This document shows positions 6,549 through 14,055 of a DNA stretch of 15,083 nucleotides, in pieces. Numbering within the stretch: the stretch's first letter is position 1; every line of letters begins with the position of its first letter. The notes beneath the pieces are model-generated. The model did no database searches, was not told where the DNA came from, and worked only from the letters and a program-made list of their open reading frames with translations. Both the position numbers and the translations under genes were made by a program. Source of the stretch: JAIVGV01 sp035295985 (lineage in GTDB: Bacteria; Acidobacteriota; Blastocatellia; Pyrinomonadales; Pyrinomonadaceae); NCBI GenBank assembly GCA_035295985.1, contig DATHBT010000034.1, positions 1 through 15,083 on the forward strand, written 5' to 3'.

Positions 6549-7976
6549 ATGAGCCGCCATCACGAAGGTCTGACGGGGAAAGCGCGTGCGCGCACGAGCG
6601 CGTCCGACGAGGGCGTGCGCGCGCGGCTCTCGGAGATCGTCGGGGCGGAGAACGTACTCGTCGATCCCGAACGCGTCGAGCCTTACGCGCAGGACGCGGT
6701 CAAGGAGAAGTTCCCGCCGGAGGCGGTCGTCTTCCCCGCCACGGCCGAAGAGGTCTCGCAGATTTTGCGGCTCGCGAACGAGCGCCGCTTTCCGGTGACG
6801 GCGCGCGGCGGCGGCGTCGGCTACACGGGCGGGGCCGTCCCAGTCGAGGGCGGCATCGTCGTCGGAACCGACCGGATGAACCGCATTCGCGAGATCAACG
6901 CCGACGATCTCTACGCCGTCACCGAGCCGGGCGTGACGACCTACGCCTTGCAGCAGGCCGTCGAACAGCTCGGCCTCTTCTACCCGCCCGACCCGGCTTC
7001 ATATAAAAACTCATTCATCGGCGGCAACGTCGCCGAGAACGCCGGCGGCATCCGCTCGGCCAAGTACGGGGTGACGAAGCACTACGTGCTCGGCCTCGAA
7101 GTCGTGCTGCCCACGGGCGAGATCGTGCGCGCGGGCGGGCGGACGACGAAGAACGTGACCGGCTTCGATCTGACCGGCCTCATCTGCGGCTCCGAGGGGA
7201 TGCTCGGCATCATCACAGAGGCGACGCTCAAACTACTCCCGCTCCCCGAAGCGACGCGCACGGTGCGCGCCACCTTCCGCACGATGGCGGAGGCGTGCGC
7301 CTGCGTGCCGCGCTTCAACCGCGCGCGCATCACGCCCGTCGCCATAGAGGTGCTGGATCGCAACGCCCTCCGCGCCGTCGAGTCGGAGTTCGCCTTCGGC
7401 TTCGGCGAGGAGGCGGGCGCGCTGCTCCTCGTCTCCGTGGACGGCCACCCCGACGAGGTCGAGCGCGACGCGCGCACGGTCGAGCAGGTGGTGCGCGACG
7501 GCGGGGGCTTCGACGTGATCCGCTCCGAGACGAGCGAGGAGGAGGAGCGCCTGTGGGACGCGCGCCGCGCGCTCTCGCCCGCGATCAAGAAGTTCGGCAC
7601 GATGAAGTTCAACGAGGACGTGGTCGTCCCGCGCTCGCGCGTCCCCGAACTGGTCGCGCGCGTCGAGGAGATCGGGAAAAAATACGAGACCTTCGTCGTC
7701 AACTTCGGCCACGCGGGCGACGGCAACATCCACGTCAACTTCATGTGCGACCGCGACGATCCCGAAGCGATGCGCCGCGCCCGCGCGGCCGTGCGCGAGA
7801 CCTTCGCCGCGGCCGTGGACTTAGGCGGCACGATCAGCGGCGAGCACGGCATCGGCTACGTCAAAGCCCCGTACCTCTCGATGGCCCTCGGCGAGCCGAC
7901 CATCGAGATGATGCGCCGCATCAAGCACGCGCTCGATCCGAACGGCATTCTCAACCCCGGCAAGATGTTCGGCTGA
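6549..7976 (+). CDS. FAD-linked 2-hydroxyacid oxidase (GlcD / D-lactate dehydrogenase type)
   Basis: A 475-residue flavoprotein expected to oxidise a 2-hydroxyacid such as glycolate or D-lactate and pass electrons to the quinone pool, usually as a membrane-associated complex. The FAD-binding PCMH domain (about 55-235) shows ARGGGVGYTGGAVP (85-98), SFIGGNVAENAGGIRSAKYG (155-174), GLEVVLPTGE and FDLTGLICGSEGMLGI. The C-terminal substrate domain has NEDVVVPRS, the FGHAGDGNIHVN motif (386-397; H388, D391, H395) and SGEHGIG (430-436; H433), hallmarks of GlcD/LldD-independent D-hydroxyacid oxidases. The first ~20 residues are variable and the start may be a little downstream. GlcE and GlcF partners are not adjacent, which favours a stand-alone D-lactate dehydrogenase or a scattered glycolate oxidase. 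The larA-like gene is about 1 kb upstream. Confidence 0.92.
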   Translation: MSRHHEGLTGKARARTSASDEGVRARLSEIVGAENVLVDPERVEPYAQDAVKEKFPPEAVVFPATAEEVSQILRLANERRFPVTARGGGVGYTGGAVPVEGGIVVGTDRMNRIREINADDLYAVTEPGVTTYALQQAVEQLGLFYPPDPASYKNSFIGGNVAENAGGIRSAKYGVTKHYVLGLEVVLPTGEIVRAGGRTTKNVTGFDLTGLICGSEGMLGIITEATLKLLPLPEATRTVRATFRTMAEACACVPRFNRARITPVAIEVLDRNALRAVESEFAFGFGEEAGALLLVSVDGHPDEVERDARTVEQVVRDGGGFDVIRSETSEEEERLWDARRALSPAIKKFGTMKFNEDVVVPRSRVPELVARVEEIGKKYETFVVNFGHAGDGNIHVNFMCDRDDPEAMRRARAAVRETFAAAVDLGGTISGEHGIGYVKAPYLSMALGEPTIEMMRRIKHALDPNGILNPGKMFG

Positions 7977-8005
7977 ATGAGCGATAAGTATTTCGTTAAG
8001 GGGCG

Positions 8006-8551
8006 ATGATGTCTATCATGATAAGAGTTGCGGTTCTGGCGCTGGCGTTAATTGCCGGATGCTTCTGCGTGCGTGGGCAAGTGCCAGTAGCTACCAGCAC
8101 GGGCACTCCGGCCAACATGCCGCCTGCGCCTGATCTGTCGAAGACAGAGGTGCCGACTGTCGGGTTCTGCGATCTGGTGAGTGATCCAGAGAAGTATGAC
8201 AGCCAAGTAGTTCGGACGAAGGCGCTCATTTATTTCGGTTTTGAAACCTCATCCCTTTACCTTCCCGCCTGCCGCCAGCTCGATACTTGGGCAGCCTACG
8301 ACCCCTCCTACGATGGCAAAGCCAAAGAGAGTAAGAAGCTCTATAAAATTCTGGCTGGAGGAAAGAGTAACTATTATAAGATCGCGGAGGTCACAATCGT
8401 CGGGCGTTTTATAGGGAAGAAGCAGGTGGTTATCAAGCTCAAAGATAAAACCTACTACACGGGTTATGGACACATGAATATGTTCCCATACCAGTTCATA
8501 ATCTTGCGGGTCGAGAGCGCGAAGGCTGCCCCGGCTGATATCAAGCCTTGA
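8006..8551 (+). CDS. Small exported lipoprotein of unknown function, low GC
   Basis: A 181-residue protein with an N-terminal signal (MIRVAVLALALIAGC); IAGC matches a lipobox with the lipidated Cys at residue 19, so it is probably anchored in the envelope. The body has VGFCDLVSDPEKYDSQVVR, ETSSLYLPAC and KIAEVTIVGRFIGKKQVVIK, which reads as a compact beta-rich, OB-like fold; C55 and C89 could pair. I cannot assign a function. AAGGGG at 7998-8003 sits two bases from ATG 8006 and five from ATG 8009, so 8009 (one residue shorter) is equally likely. Base composition stands out: bases 8341-8400 are 40% G+C, while 9121-9180 nearby are 78%. This hints at recent transfer or relaxed codon use. It follows the oxidase gene by 29 bases without a hairpin between them. 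Confidence 0.8.
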   Translation: MMSIMIRVAVLALALIAGCFCVRGQVPVATSTGTPANMPPAPDLSKTEVPTVGFCDLVSDPEKYDSQVVRTKALIYFGFETSSLYLPACRQLDTWAAYDPSYDGKAKESKKLYKILAGGKSNYYKIAEVTIVGRFIGKKQVVIKLKDKTYYTGYGHMNMFPYQFIILRVESAKAAPADIKP

Positions 8552-8607
8552 CCCCCCGATGCCATCTGGTAACGACGGCAAGCAGCCGGCCACGAATAGC
8601 AAAATTC

Positions 8608-9192
8608 ATGCTCTCGATCCTCGCAGACCTGCAACGCTTAAAAAGGCTCGACCGGACGGGCTGGGTGCTGCGCGGGCTGGCTCCGGGCGCGGAGTCGGTC
8701 GCGGCGCACAGCTACGGCGTGGCGGTGGCGGCGATGCTGCTGGCCGACGAGATTCGCGCGCGCGGCGTCGAGTTGGACGCGGAGCGCGTCTTACGGCTCG
8801 CGCTGCTGCACGATCTGGCCGAGGCGCGGACGGGCGACATGCCGCGGACGATGGCAGAGTATTACGGCGCGGAAGCGCGCAGGCGCGCCGAGGGGTTGGC
8901 ATTCGCTGATGCGGTAAGGGGGTTGGGTGAGCCGCTGAGGGCGGAGTACGAGCGGCTGCACGAGGACTACGAGGCACGTGCGAGCGTGGAGGCGCGGATC
9001 GTGAAGGCGGCGGACATCGTCGATCTGCTGGCGCAGGCTTTGACGTTCGAGCGCGCGGGCGCGCGCGAGCTGGACGAGTTCTGGGAGGGCGCGACCGCGC
9101 GCGACTTCGGGCTGGAAGGCGCGGCGCGCGAGGTGGTCGCGGAAACCGTCGGCGCGCTAGTCGCGGCGCGTGAGGGGCTGAGGCGGGGCTAG
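8608..9192 (+). CDS. HD-domain phosphohydrolase (YfbR/HDDC2-like)
   Basis: A 194-residue cytoplasmic metal-dependent phosphohydrolase; relatives dephosphorylate deoxynucleoside monophosphates. The HD metal site is visible: H34 in ESVAAHSYG, H68-D69 in LLHDLAEARTGDMP, and D136 in KAADIVDLLAQAL, and E72 and D77 match the conserved acidic positions in the TGD loop of YfbR. Length agrees with the family (about 190-200). ATG 8608 is chosen because family similarity begins at MLSILADLQRLKRL; an in-frame TTG at 8548 would add 20 residues and overlap the lipoprotein stop. No strong Shine-Dalgarno sequence precedes 8608. GC content returns to the high local norm here, in contrast with the preceding lipoprotein gene. 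The substrate is inferred from family only. The PGPGW gene follows after 13 bases, so the two are likely co-transcribed. Confidence 0.88.
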   Translation: MLSILADLQRLKRLDRTGWVLRGLAPGAESVAAHSYGVAVAAMLLADEIRARGVELDAERVLRLALLHDLAEARTGDMPRTMAEYYGAEARRRAEGLAFADAVRGLGEPLRAEYERLHEDYEARASVEARIVKAADIVDLLAQALTFERAGARELDEFWEGATARDFGLEGAAREVVAETVGALVAAREGLRRG

Positions 9193-9205
9193 GGCGGGCC
9201 GAGGG

Positions 9206-9637
9206 ATGTACGACTGGCTCTACGAGAACGTGATCGCGCGCGTGACGGGGATCGGCCTCGTCTGGGGCTTCGTCATCTTCCTCGTCACCTTCACCTTCAG
9301 CTTGGCTGTCACCGTGCTCGTCCTGATCAAGCTGCCGGCCACCTATTTTCACAGTGAGCACGGCCGCGAGTTCTGGGTCGAGCGCCACCCGGTTCTGCGG
9401 TGGACGGGCATCGTCGCCAAAAACGTCTTCGGGCTGGTTCTCGTGCTCCTCGGTGCGATCATGTCGCTGCCCGGCGTGCCCGGTCAGGGCGTGCTCACCA
9501 TCCTGCTCGGCGTGATGCTCCTAGATTTTCCCGGCAAGCGGCGTCTGGAACTCAAGTTGGTCAGCCGTCCCCAAGTCCGCCGCGCCATCGACCGCATCCG
9601 CGCGCGCTTCGGCAGGCCGCCACTCGTGCTGGACTAA
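9206..9637 (+). CDS. PGPGW-family inner-membrane protein
   Basis: A 143-residue membrane protein of unknown function. Hydrophobic helices are visible at about 16-42, 68-87 and 94-107. The signature SLPGVPGQG (87-95) followed by LTILLGVMLLDFPGKRRLE (97-115) is characteristic of the PGPGW putative transmembrane family. The C-terminus is short and strongly basic (RRAIDRIRARFG), probably cytoplasmic. It starts 13 bases after the HD-hydrolase stop, with an AGGGCGGG purine stretch seven bases upstream of the ATG. Its stop codon at 9635-9637 is directly followed by a long hairpin repeat that separates it from the convergent CHAT gene. Family assignment is from the motif; no function is known to me. 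Confidence 0.85.
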   Translation: MYDWLYENVIARVTGIGLVWGFVIFLVTFTFSLAVTVLVLIKLPATYFHSEHGREFWVERHPVLRWTGIVAKNVFGLVLVLLGAIMSLPGVPGQGVLTILLGVMLLDFPGKRRLELKLVSRPQVRRAIDRIRARFGRPPLVLD

Positions 9638-9738
9638 GGAATTAACCACAGAGGGCACGGAGGCTCGCGGAGGGGCAGAGTGATTCAACCACCTGCTCTT
9701 CCTCCGCGAGCCTCCGTGCCCTCTGTGGTGAAAATTCC
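9638..9738. repeat. Intergenic perfect 29-bp inverted repeat between convergent genes
   Basis: A perfect 29-bp inverted repeat (9645-9673 with 9701-9729) encloses a 27-base spacer. An outer GGAATT/AATTCC pair (9638-9643, 9733-9738) extends the stem across a small internal loop. GAGG recurs in the left arm at about 9-10-base steps (9651, 9660, 9670). It begins directly after the PGPGW stop codon and ends 20 bases before the stop codon of the opposing CHAT gene, a position suited to a two-way terminator. It is unrelated in sequence to the other three long repeats of the window. Confidence 0.85.
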
Positions 9739-9758
9739 GGCTCGCCTCGCGCTCAAGC

Positions 9759-12700
9759 TCAGCGCCACTCGCCGAGGACGACGAAGGGGGCCCAGTAGAA
9801 CGGGTGCCGGTAGCGCGCGTCGTTCTTGACGGCGAGTTGCGCGCGGCGCATGGCCTCGGCTTTCGGCTGGCCCGCGGCCAGCTCGCGGTAGAAGACGATC
9901 ATCATGTCGCGCGTGGCCTCGTCGCTCACGCTCCAGAGCGAGGCGACGACCGTCGGCGCGCCGGCCTTGGCGAAGGCCCGCGACAGGCTCCCGTAAGTCG
10001 CGCTCGGATCGCCGCCGCCGACGTTTGTGTTACAGGCCGAGAGCGTGACCAGACGCGTGCCGGCGAAGGAGAGCTTGTAGTTCTCCTCAACGATGTCGCG
10101 CACGGAGAGGCGCGGGGGCGTGCCGGCGAGCAGCAGGTAGCTCTCCTTGGGGTCGCGACTGTCGATAATGCCGTGCGTGGCGAAGTGGACGAAGGGCGCG
10201 CGCGACGCCTCGCCGCCCGCGACGCGCTGGACGGTCGCCTCCGGCCCGACGAAGACCTTCGGCTGAGAGAAGACCTGCGAGATCGCGCCGACCTCGGCGG
10301 TCGCGCCGGGCAGGCTCCCGTCCGGGTTGCCGAGCGCGAGCAGGCCCGACTGCCTCAAGTCCTCGCCAGTCGAGACGGCCGCGCGGCGTGCGACGACACC
10401 GAGCACGCCGGCCGACGGCAGGTAGGCGAAACGCTTGGTCTCGATCAGGTAGTTGATGCCCCCCCCGGCGTCCGCGCGGCCGAGCGCGTGCAGCGGCAGG
10501 AAGTAAATCTCCGCGGCGGGCACGAGGAGGATCGTCTCCGCGCGTTCGATCTCCGCCTGCGCGGGCGCGAGGAGCGCCTCGTAGAGTTTGGCGGTGAGCG
10601 CGTTGACGGCCGAGAGATCGCGCTCACGGCCCGCGCCCTGAGCGCGGAGTTCGACGCCGATGCCGCGCGCCGTCACGTCGTCGGGCGCGACCGTCTTGCG
10701 GTACTCCGCGATCATGCGCGCGAGTTCGGCGCGCGGGAGCGGCACGGTGCGCACGGCGGGGGCGGCGTCGCGCGTGACGAGGAAGATGTGCAGCTCGGTG
10801 CCGGTGGGGAAGTAGGAGACGAGCAGGGCACGCTCGGGCAGGTGTCGCCGCGTCTCGTTGATGTCGGTCGCGTTGACGGCGACGAGTTCCGCGTAGGAGG
10901 GATCGATCCGCTTGATCCGCTCGACCGCCTCGGTGTACTCGCGCCGCGTCGAGTCGGCGCGCGCGCGGAGTTGCGCCACGCGCGCCGAGTCGCGCCGCTC
11001 AGGCGTCTTAGCCAGCTCTGCGGTCAGCTCGTTGTCGGCCACGCGCGCCGCCTCGCCCGCGCGCCGGGCGGTTTCGAGCTGCGCGTTGAGCGCGGGGTCT
11101 TTTGCGCCGACCTGCGCGCCGGCCAGGGCGTCAACGAGCGCCTTCGACTTCGAGCGTTCGAGATACTGAAAAGCCTCGGCCGCGCGCCCGCGCCTGATGA
11201 GCAGTTTGATCAGACGCTCGTACAGCTCCTTGTTCGCGCGCCCGGAGCTGAACACCTCGGCGCTCGCGCCGCGCCCGAGCGAGCCGGCGAGGGCTTCGAG
11301 AATTTCGACGGCCTCGGCGTAGGAGGCGAACGCCTCGTCGTCGCGGCCCGCGCTTTCGAGCGTCTGGCCGAGGCTGGTGAGCGTGTAGGCGATCTGCGCG
11401 CGCAGGCCCAGCTCGCGCCACATCGCGAGCGACTCGCGCAGGTGCTGCTCGGAGGGCTTGAGGCGCGCGCCGCCGAGGCCGCCTTCGGCGCGGCCCACGT
11501 CGCGCAGGAGCGCGGCGACGGTCGAGCGCGACCCCAGGCCGCGCGCGATCTTGAGCGCGTCATCGGCCAGTTGCCGTGCCTCCTCGTAGCGGCCGGCGTC
11601 GCGCCGCAGGCCGCTCTGCAATGCGAGCAGGTGTGTGACGGTCGAGGCGTCGTTCTTGCGCGCGGCCTCACTGATCGCGGCGGCGACGGGCGCTTCGGCC
11701 GCGGCGTAGTTGCCCCGCTCGCGCTCGATGCGCGCCAGCGCGACGTAGGTCTCCGTGCCGGTGAAGTCGCCGCCCGCCGTGTTGACGTTCACGGCCTGCG
11801 CCTGCGCGTAAGTTTTCGCGGCGCGGTCTAAGTCGTTCAGTTCTTCGTAGAGCAGCGCGCGGTGGCTGAGCAGAATCCCGCGGTAGGCGGGGGCGGCCAC
11901 CTCGGCCAGGGTGAAGCGGAACTGCTCGTCCTCGTCCGGCATGAAGCCGGTCTGGCGTCGGCGCGCGGCCACGTCCACGCCCGTCAGGTTCGGGTTGTTA
12001 GACTCGTCGATCCACTTGACGAGATCGGCCTCGTCGGGCGCGCCCGCAGCGTAGAGGCGCGGCCGTGCGCGCTCGGCCGCGGTGAGCAATTCGTCGGCAG
12101 CGCGGAGGTCGCCCTGCTTGGCGCGGATGGAGGCGATGCCGATCCGGGCGTTGAGGGCGGCCACCTCGCGGTAGAGTCGGTCGCTCTCGTTCGAGCGCGC
12201 CACCATCTTGCGCAGCGTCTCGTCCGCCACGGCCGACTCGTCCTGCGGCGGCGGGAGCGCGCCGGGGCGCGTCACGGCGATCACCTCCTCGTAGCGCGCG
12301 GCGGCGGCGGCCCAGTCCTCGGCCTGCCGCGCGATGTCGCCGAGCGTCTGGAGCGTGTTGTAGATCTGCGCGCGGCGGGGGTCGGCCTGCCTCATCCGCA
12401 ACGCCTCTTCGGCGGCGGCGCGGGCCTTCGCCAGATCACCCGCCGAGCGGTGCGCCCCGGCGACGGCTTCGAGCGCCTTCGCGACGTTGGCCGGGTTGCC
12501 GCCCTCGCGCGCAATCGCCAGGCGGCGCTCGGCCACCTTCACGATCATGGCCGTGTCGCGGTTCTGCGTGGCGAGTAGGTCGAGCTTCTGCAGGTGCACG
12601 TCAACTATCTGTTCGAGCAGGCCGCGGTAAGACTTGCGCTCCTCGTCCGTCCTGGCAGAGTCGATCTTCGCCACCCACAGCGAACGGTGACTTTCGAGCA

Positions 12701-13793
12701 GAGCCTCGGTCTGCGCGCTCTCGACGCGGTAGTTCTCGCGCTTGCGCGCCTCGGCGCGGACGTAGTGTTCGGCGGCCTCCGTGTGTCGGCCCAGGCCGGT
12801 GAGCGAGCCGCCGAGCTGCGCCTCGAAGTCGGCCAGCGCCTTCGAGGCGTTGAGCCTCTGTTCGTCGGTCTTCGCGTCGGCGAGGAGCTTCTGCTGCTCT
12901 TCGAGCGCGGCGGCGAGCGCGGCGCGGACGCCCTCGCGGTCGCCGAGGCTGCGGCGTGCCGCGGCCAGGTTGTCGAGCGCGAAGACGCGATAGCGGCGCA
13001 CGCCCGGCAGTTTCGCGCCGCGCTCGGCCGAGAGCGCGAACTGCTCGGCCGCCGTCTTCCAGTCCTCGGTCAGGCGCGCCGCGAAGCCGAGAAGGAGCGG
13101 CGCTTGGTGCAGGCCGACGCCGTGCTGCCAGCGTTGCCAGATTCGTTCGGCGCGCTCGGCGAGCGGGCGCACGTCGGCGGGGCGTCGCTCGCGCAGGGCA
13201 TAGACGGCGAGGTTGCCGGAGAAGGCCGCGGCGGCAAGCTGCGCGCCGGACGAATCGGCGAGGATGAGCGCGCGCTCGGTCAGCTCGCGCGGCGTGCCGT
13301 CGGGCGCGCCCTCGCCGGCCTCCTTCTGCTCGTCGCGCGCGTGCGCGACGAGGGCGAGGTAGATCAACTGCTCGACGGCCGCGCCCTCCCGCGTGAAGCC
13401 GACGCCGGGCCGCGGGTCTTTGAGCCACGCGGCGAACCTGGTTTCGAGGGCGCGCGTCCCTTCGTCCGTCTCGGCAAGCAGGGCACGTATCTCTTCGGCG
13501 TGATCCAGCGAGGGGTGCTCGTAGAGGCGCGAGGTGGCTGTGTCGAACAGCAGCTCCCGGTAGAGTGCGCGCGCCGCCGCCGGGTCGCCCTTCGCCAGTG
13601 CGCGCGCGCCGTCAGCCTTCCCGGCGGCGACGAGCGGGGCGAGCTTCTGCCACAGTGCGAGGGCGGACTGCGCGTCCTGCGCCTGAGTGTTAGCCTGGGC
13701 GACGGCGCGGGCGGACGCGCGCACGGAGACCGCGGACGGCGCGGTGGCGAGCAGCGCACACGCGGCCATTACGAGGGGGGCAGCTTTTTTCAT
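9759..13793 (-). CDS. Exported TPR-CHAT (caspase-like) protein
   Basis: A 1,344-residue protein. Residues 1 to about 34 are a signal peptide (MKKAAPLVMAACALLATAP, then SAVSVRASARA), so it is exported, probably to the periplasm. A long helical repeat region (about 40-850) contains TPR-like units, clearest in LHRESLAMW-type and DDEAFASYAEAVEILEAL segments, followed by a coiled-coil-like stretch (about 860-980). The C-terminal CHAT peptidase-like domain (about 1000-1344) has the catalytic pair intact: H1207 in VHFATHG and C1254 in TLSACNT, both confirmed at the codon level (10173-10175 and 10032-10034), and ends with HPFYWAPFVVLGEW as the family does. ATG 13793 is chosen because it opens the signal peptide; an earlier in-frame start at 13910 would bury it behind 39 residues. 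Targets are unknown. The divergent lipoprotein gene starts 262 bases away. Confidence 0.93.
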   Translation of the reverse strand: MKKAAPLVMAACALLATAPSAVSVRASARAVAQANTQAQDAQSALALWQKLAPLVAAGKADGARALAKGDPAAARALYRELLFDTATSRLYEHPSLDHAEEIRALLAETDEGTRALETRFAAWLKDPRPGVGFTREGAAVEQLIYLALVAHARDEQKEAGEGAPDGTPRELTERALILADSSGAQLAAAAFSGNLAVYALRERRPADVRPLAERAERIWQRWQHGVGLHQAPLLLGFAARLTEDWKTAAEQFALSAERGAKLPGVRRYRVFALDNLAAARRSLGDREGVRAALAAALEEQQKLLADAKTDEQRLNASKALADFEAQLGGSLTGLGRHTEAAEHYVRAEARKRENYRVESAQTEALLESHRSLWVAKIDSARTDEERKSYRGLLEQIVDVHLQKLDLLATQNRDTAMIVKVAERRLAIAREGGNPANVAKALEAVAGAHRSAGDLAKARAAAEEALRMRQADPRRAQIYNTLQTLGDIARQAEDWAAAAARYEEVIAVTRPGALPPPQDESAVADETLRKMVARSNESDRLYREVAALNARIGIASIRAKQGDLRAADELLTAAERARPRLYAAGAPDEADLVKWIDESNNPNLTGVDVAARRRQTGFMPDEDEQFRFTLAEVAAPAYRGILLSHRALLYEELNDLDRAAKTYAQAQAVNVNTAGGDFTGTETYVALARIERERGNYAAAEAPVAAAISEAARKNDASTVTHLLALQSGLRRDAGRYEEARQLADDALKIARGLGSRSTVAALLRDVGRAEGGLGGARLKPSEQHLRESLAMWRELGLRAQIAYTLTSLGQTLESAGRDDEAFASYAEAVEILEALAGSLGRGASAEVFSSGRANKELYERLIKLLIRRGRAAEAFQYLERSKSKALVDALAGAQVGAKDPALNAQLETARRAGEAARVADNELTAELAKTPERRDSARVAQLRARADSTRREYTEAVERIKRIDPSYAELVAVNATDINETRRHLPERALLVSYFPTGTELHIFLVTRDAAPAVRTVPLPRAELARMIAEYRKTVAPDDVTARGIGVELRAQGAGRERDLSAVNALTAKLYEALLAPAQAEIERAETILLVPAAEIYFLPLHALGRADAGGGINYLIETKRFAYLPSAGVLGVVARRAAVSTGEDLRQSGLLALGNPDGSLPGATAEVGAISQVFSQPKVFVGPEATVQRVAGGEASRAPFVHFATHGIIDSRDPKESYLLLAGTPPRLSVRDIVEENYKLSFAGTRLVTLSACNTNVGGGDPSATYGSLSRAFAKAGAPTVVASLWSVSDEATRDMMIVFYRELAAGQPKAEAMRRAQLAVKNDARYRHPFYWAPFVVLGEWR

Positions 13794-13880
13794 GTCGAGG
13801 TAAAGAACCACAGGGACGGCATTCAGGGGTTCCGGCGTCTCGGGTTGAAGCGGCGCGCGGCGCGCGCCGGTCGAGCCGTG

Positions 13881-13910
13881 ATCGTACAGCAACGCGGCGG
13901 CGCGCGACAA
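13881..13910 (-). promoter_or_regulatory. Possible promoter of the CHAT gene
   Basis: On the minus strand, TTGTCG (13910-13905), 18 bases, then TACGAT (13886-13881) gives a sigma-70-like pair (4/6 and 4/6). It leaves a leader of about 80 bases to ATG 13793. The -35 end overlaps the GC hairpin at 13897-13924. Confidence 0.4.
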
Positions 13911-13924
13911 CAGCCGCGCGCCGC
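13897..13924. promoter_or_regulatory. Perfect GC inverted repeat in the divergent promoter region
   Basis: A perfect 10-bp inverted repeat (13897-13906 with 13915-13924) around 8 bases lies across the -35 hexamer of the putative CHAT promoter and 35 bases from the opposite promoter. It could be a regulator-binding operator or simply a GC-rich hairpin; sequence alone does not decide. A second inverted repeat with 8-bp arms lies at 13851-13869 in the CHAT leader. Confidence 0.35.
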
Positions 13925-13959
13925 TAGTGTGCAGTTCGTCAAAGTGTACGGGGGGCGCG

Positions 13960-13988
13960 TTGACAAGGTGGGGGGCGTTTGCTAGCTT
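13960..13988 (+). promoter_or_regulatory. Promoter of the lipoprotein gene
   Basis: A perfect TTGACA at 13960-13965, 17 bases, then TAGCTT at 13983-13988 preceded by TGC (extended -10). This is the best promoter-like sequence in the window and points at ATG 14056 with a leader of about 60 bases. A second -10-like TAGAAT at 14019-14024 has no good -35. Confidence 0.6.
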
Positions 13989-14055
13989 GCCCTACTAATT
14001 TAAAGCCGCGTTTTCGGGTAGAATCTTGTTCGTGCTTCGTCGTCCGCCGATATAC

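Noticed and set aside
8548..8607. An upstream TTG start for the HD-domain gene.
   Set aside because: It overlaps the stop codon of the lipoprotein gene and adds 20 residues before the conserved N-terminal helix.
13794..13910. An upstream start for the CHAT protein, adding 39 residues.
   Set aside because: It would bury an obvious signal peptide and overlap the putative promoter.
9804..13985. Three long plus-strand reading frames (9804-11831, 11862-12578, 12594-13985).
   Set aside because: They lie opposite the TPR-CHAT gene, are Arg/Gly/Ala/Val-rich with no recognisable motif, and arise because high GC content suppresses stop codons on the complementary strand.
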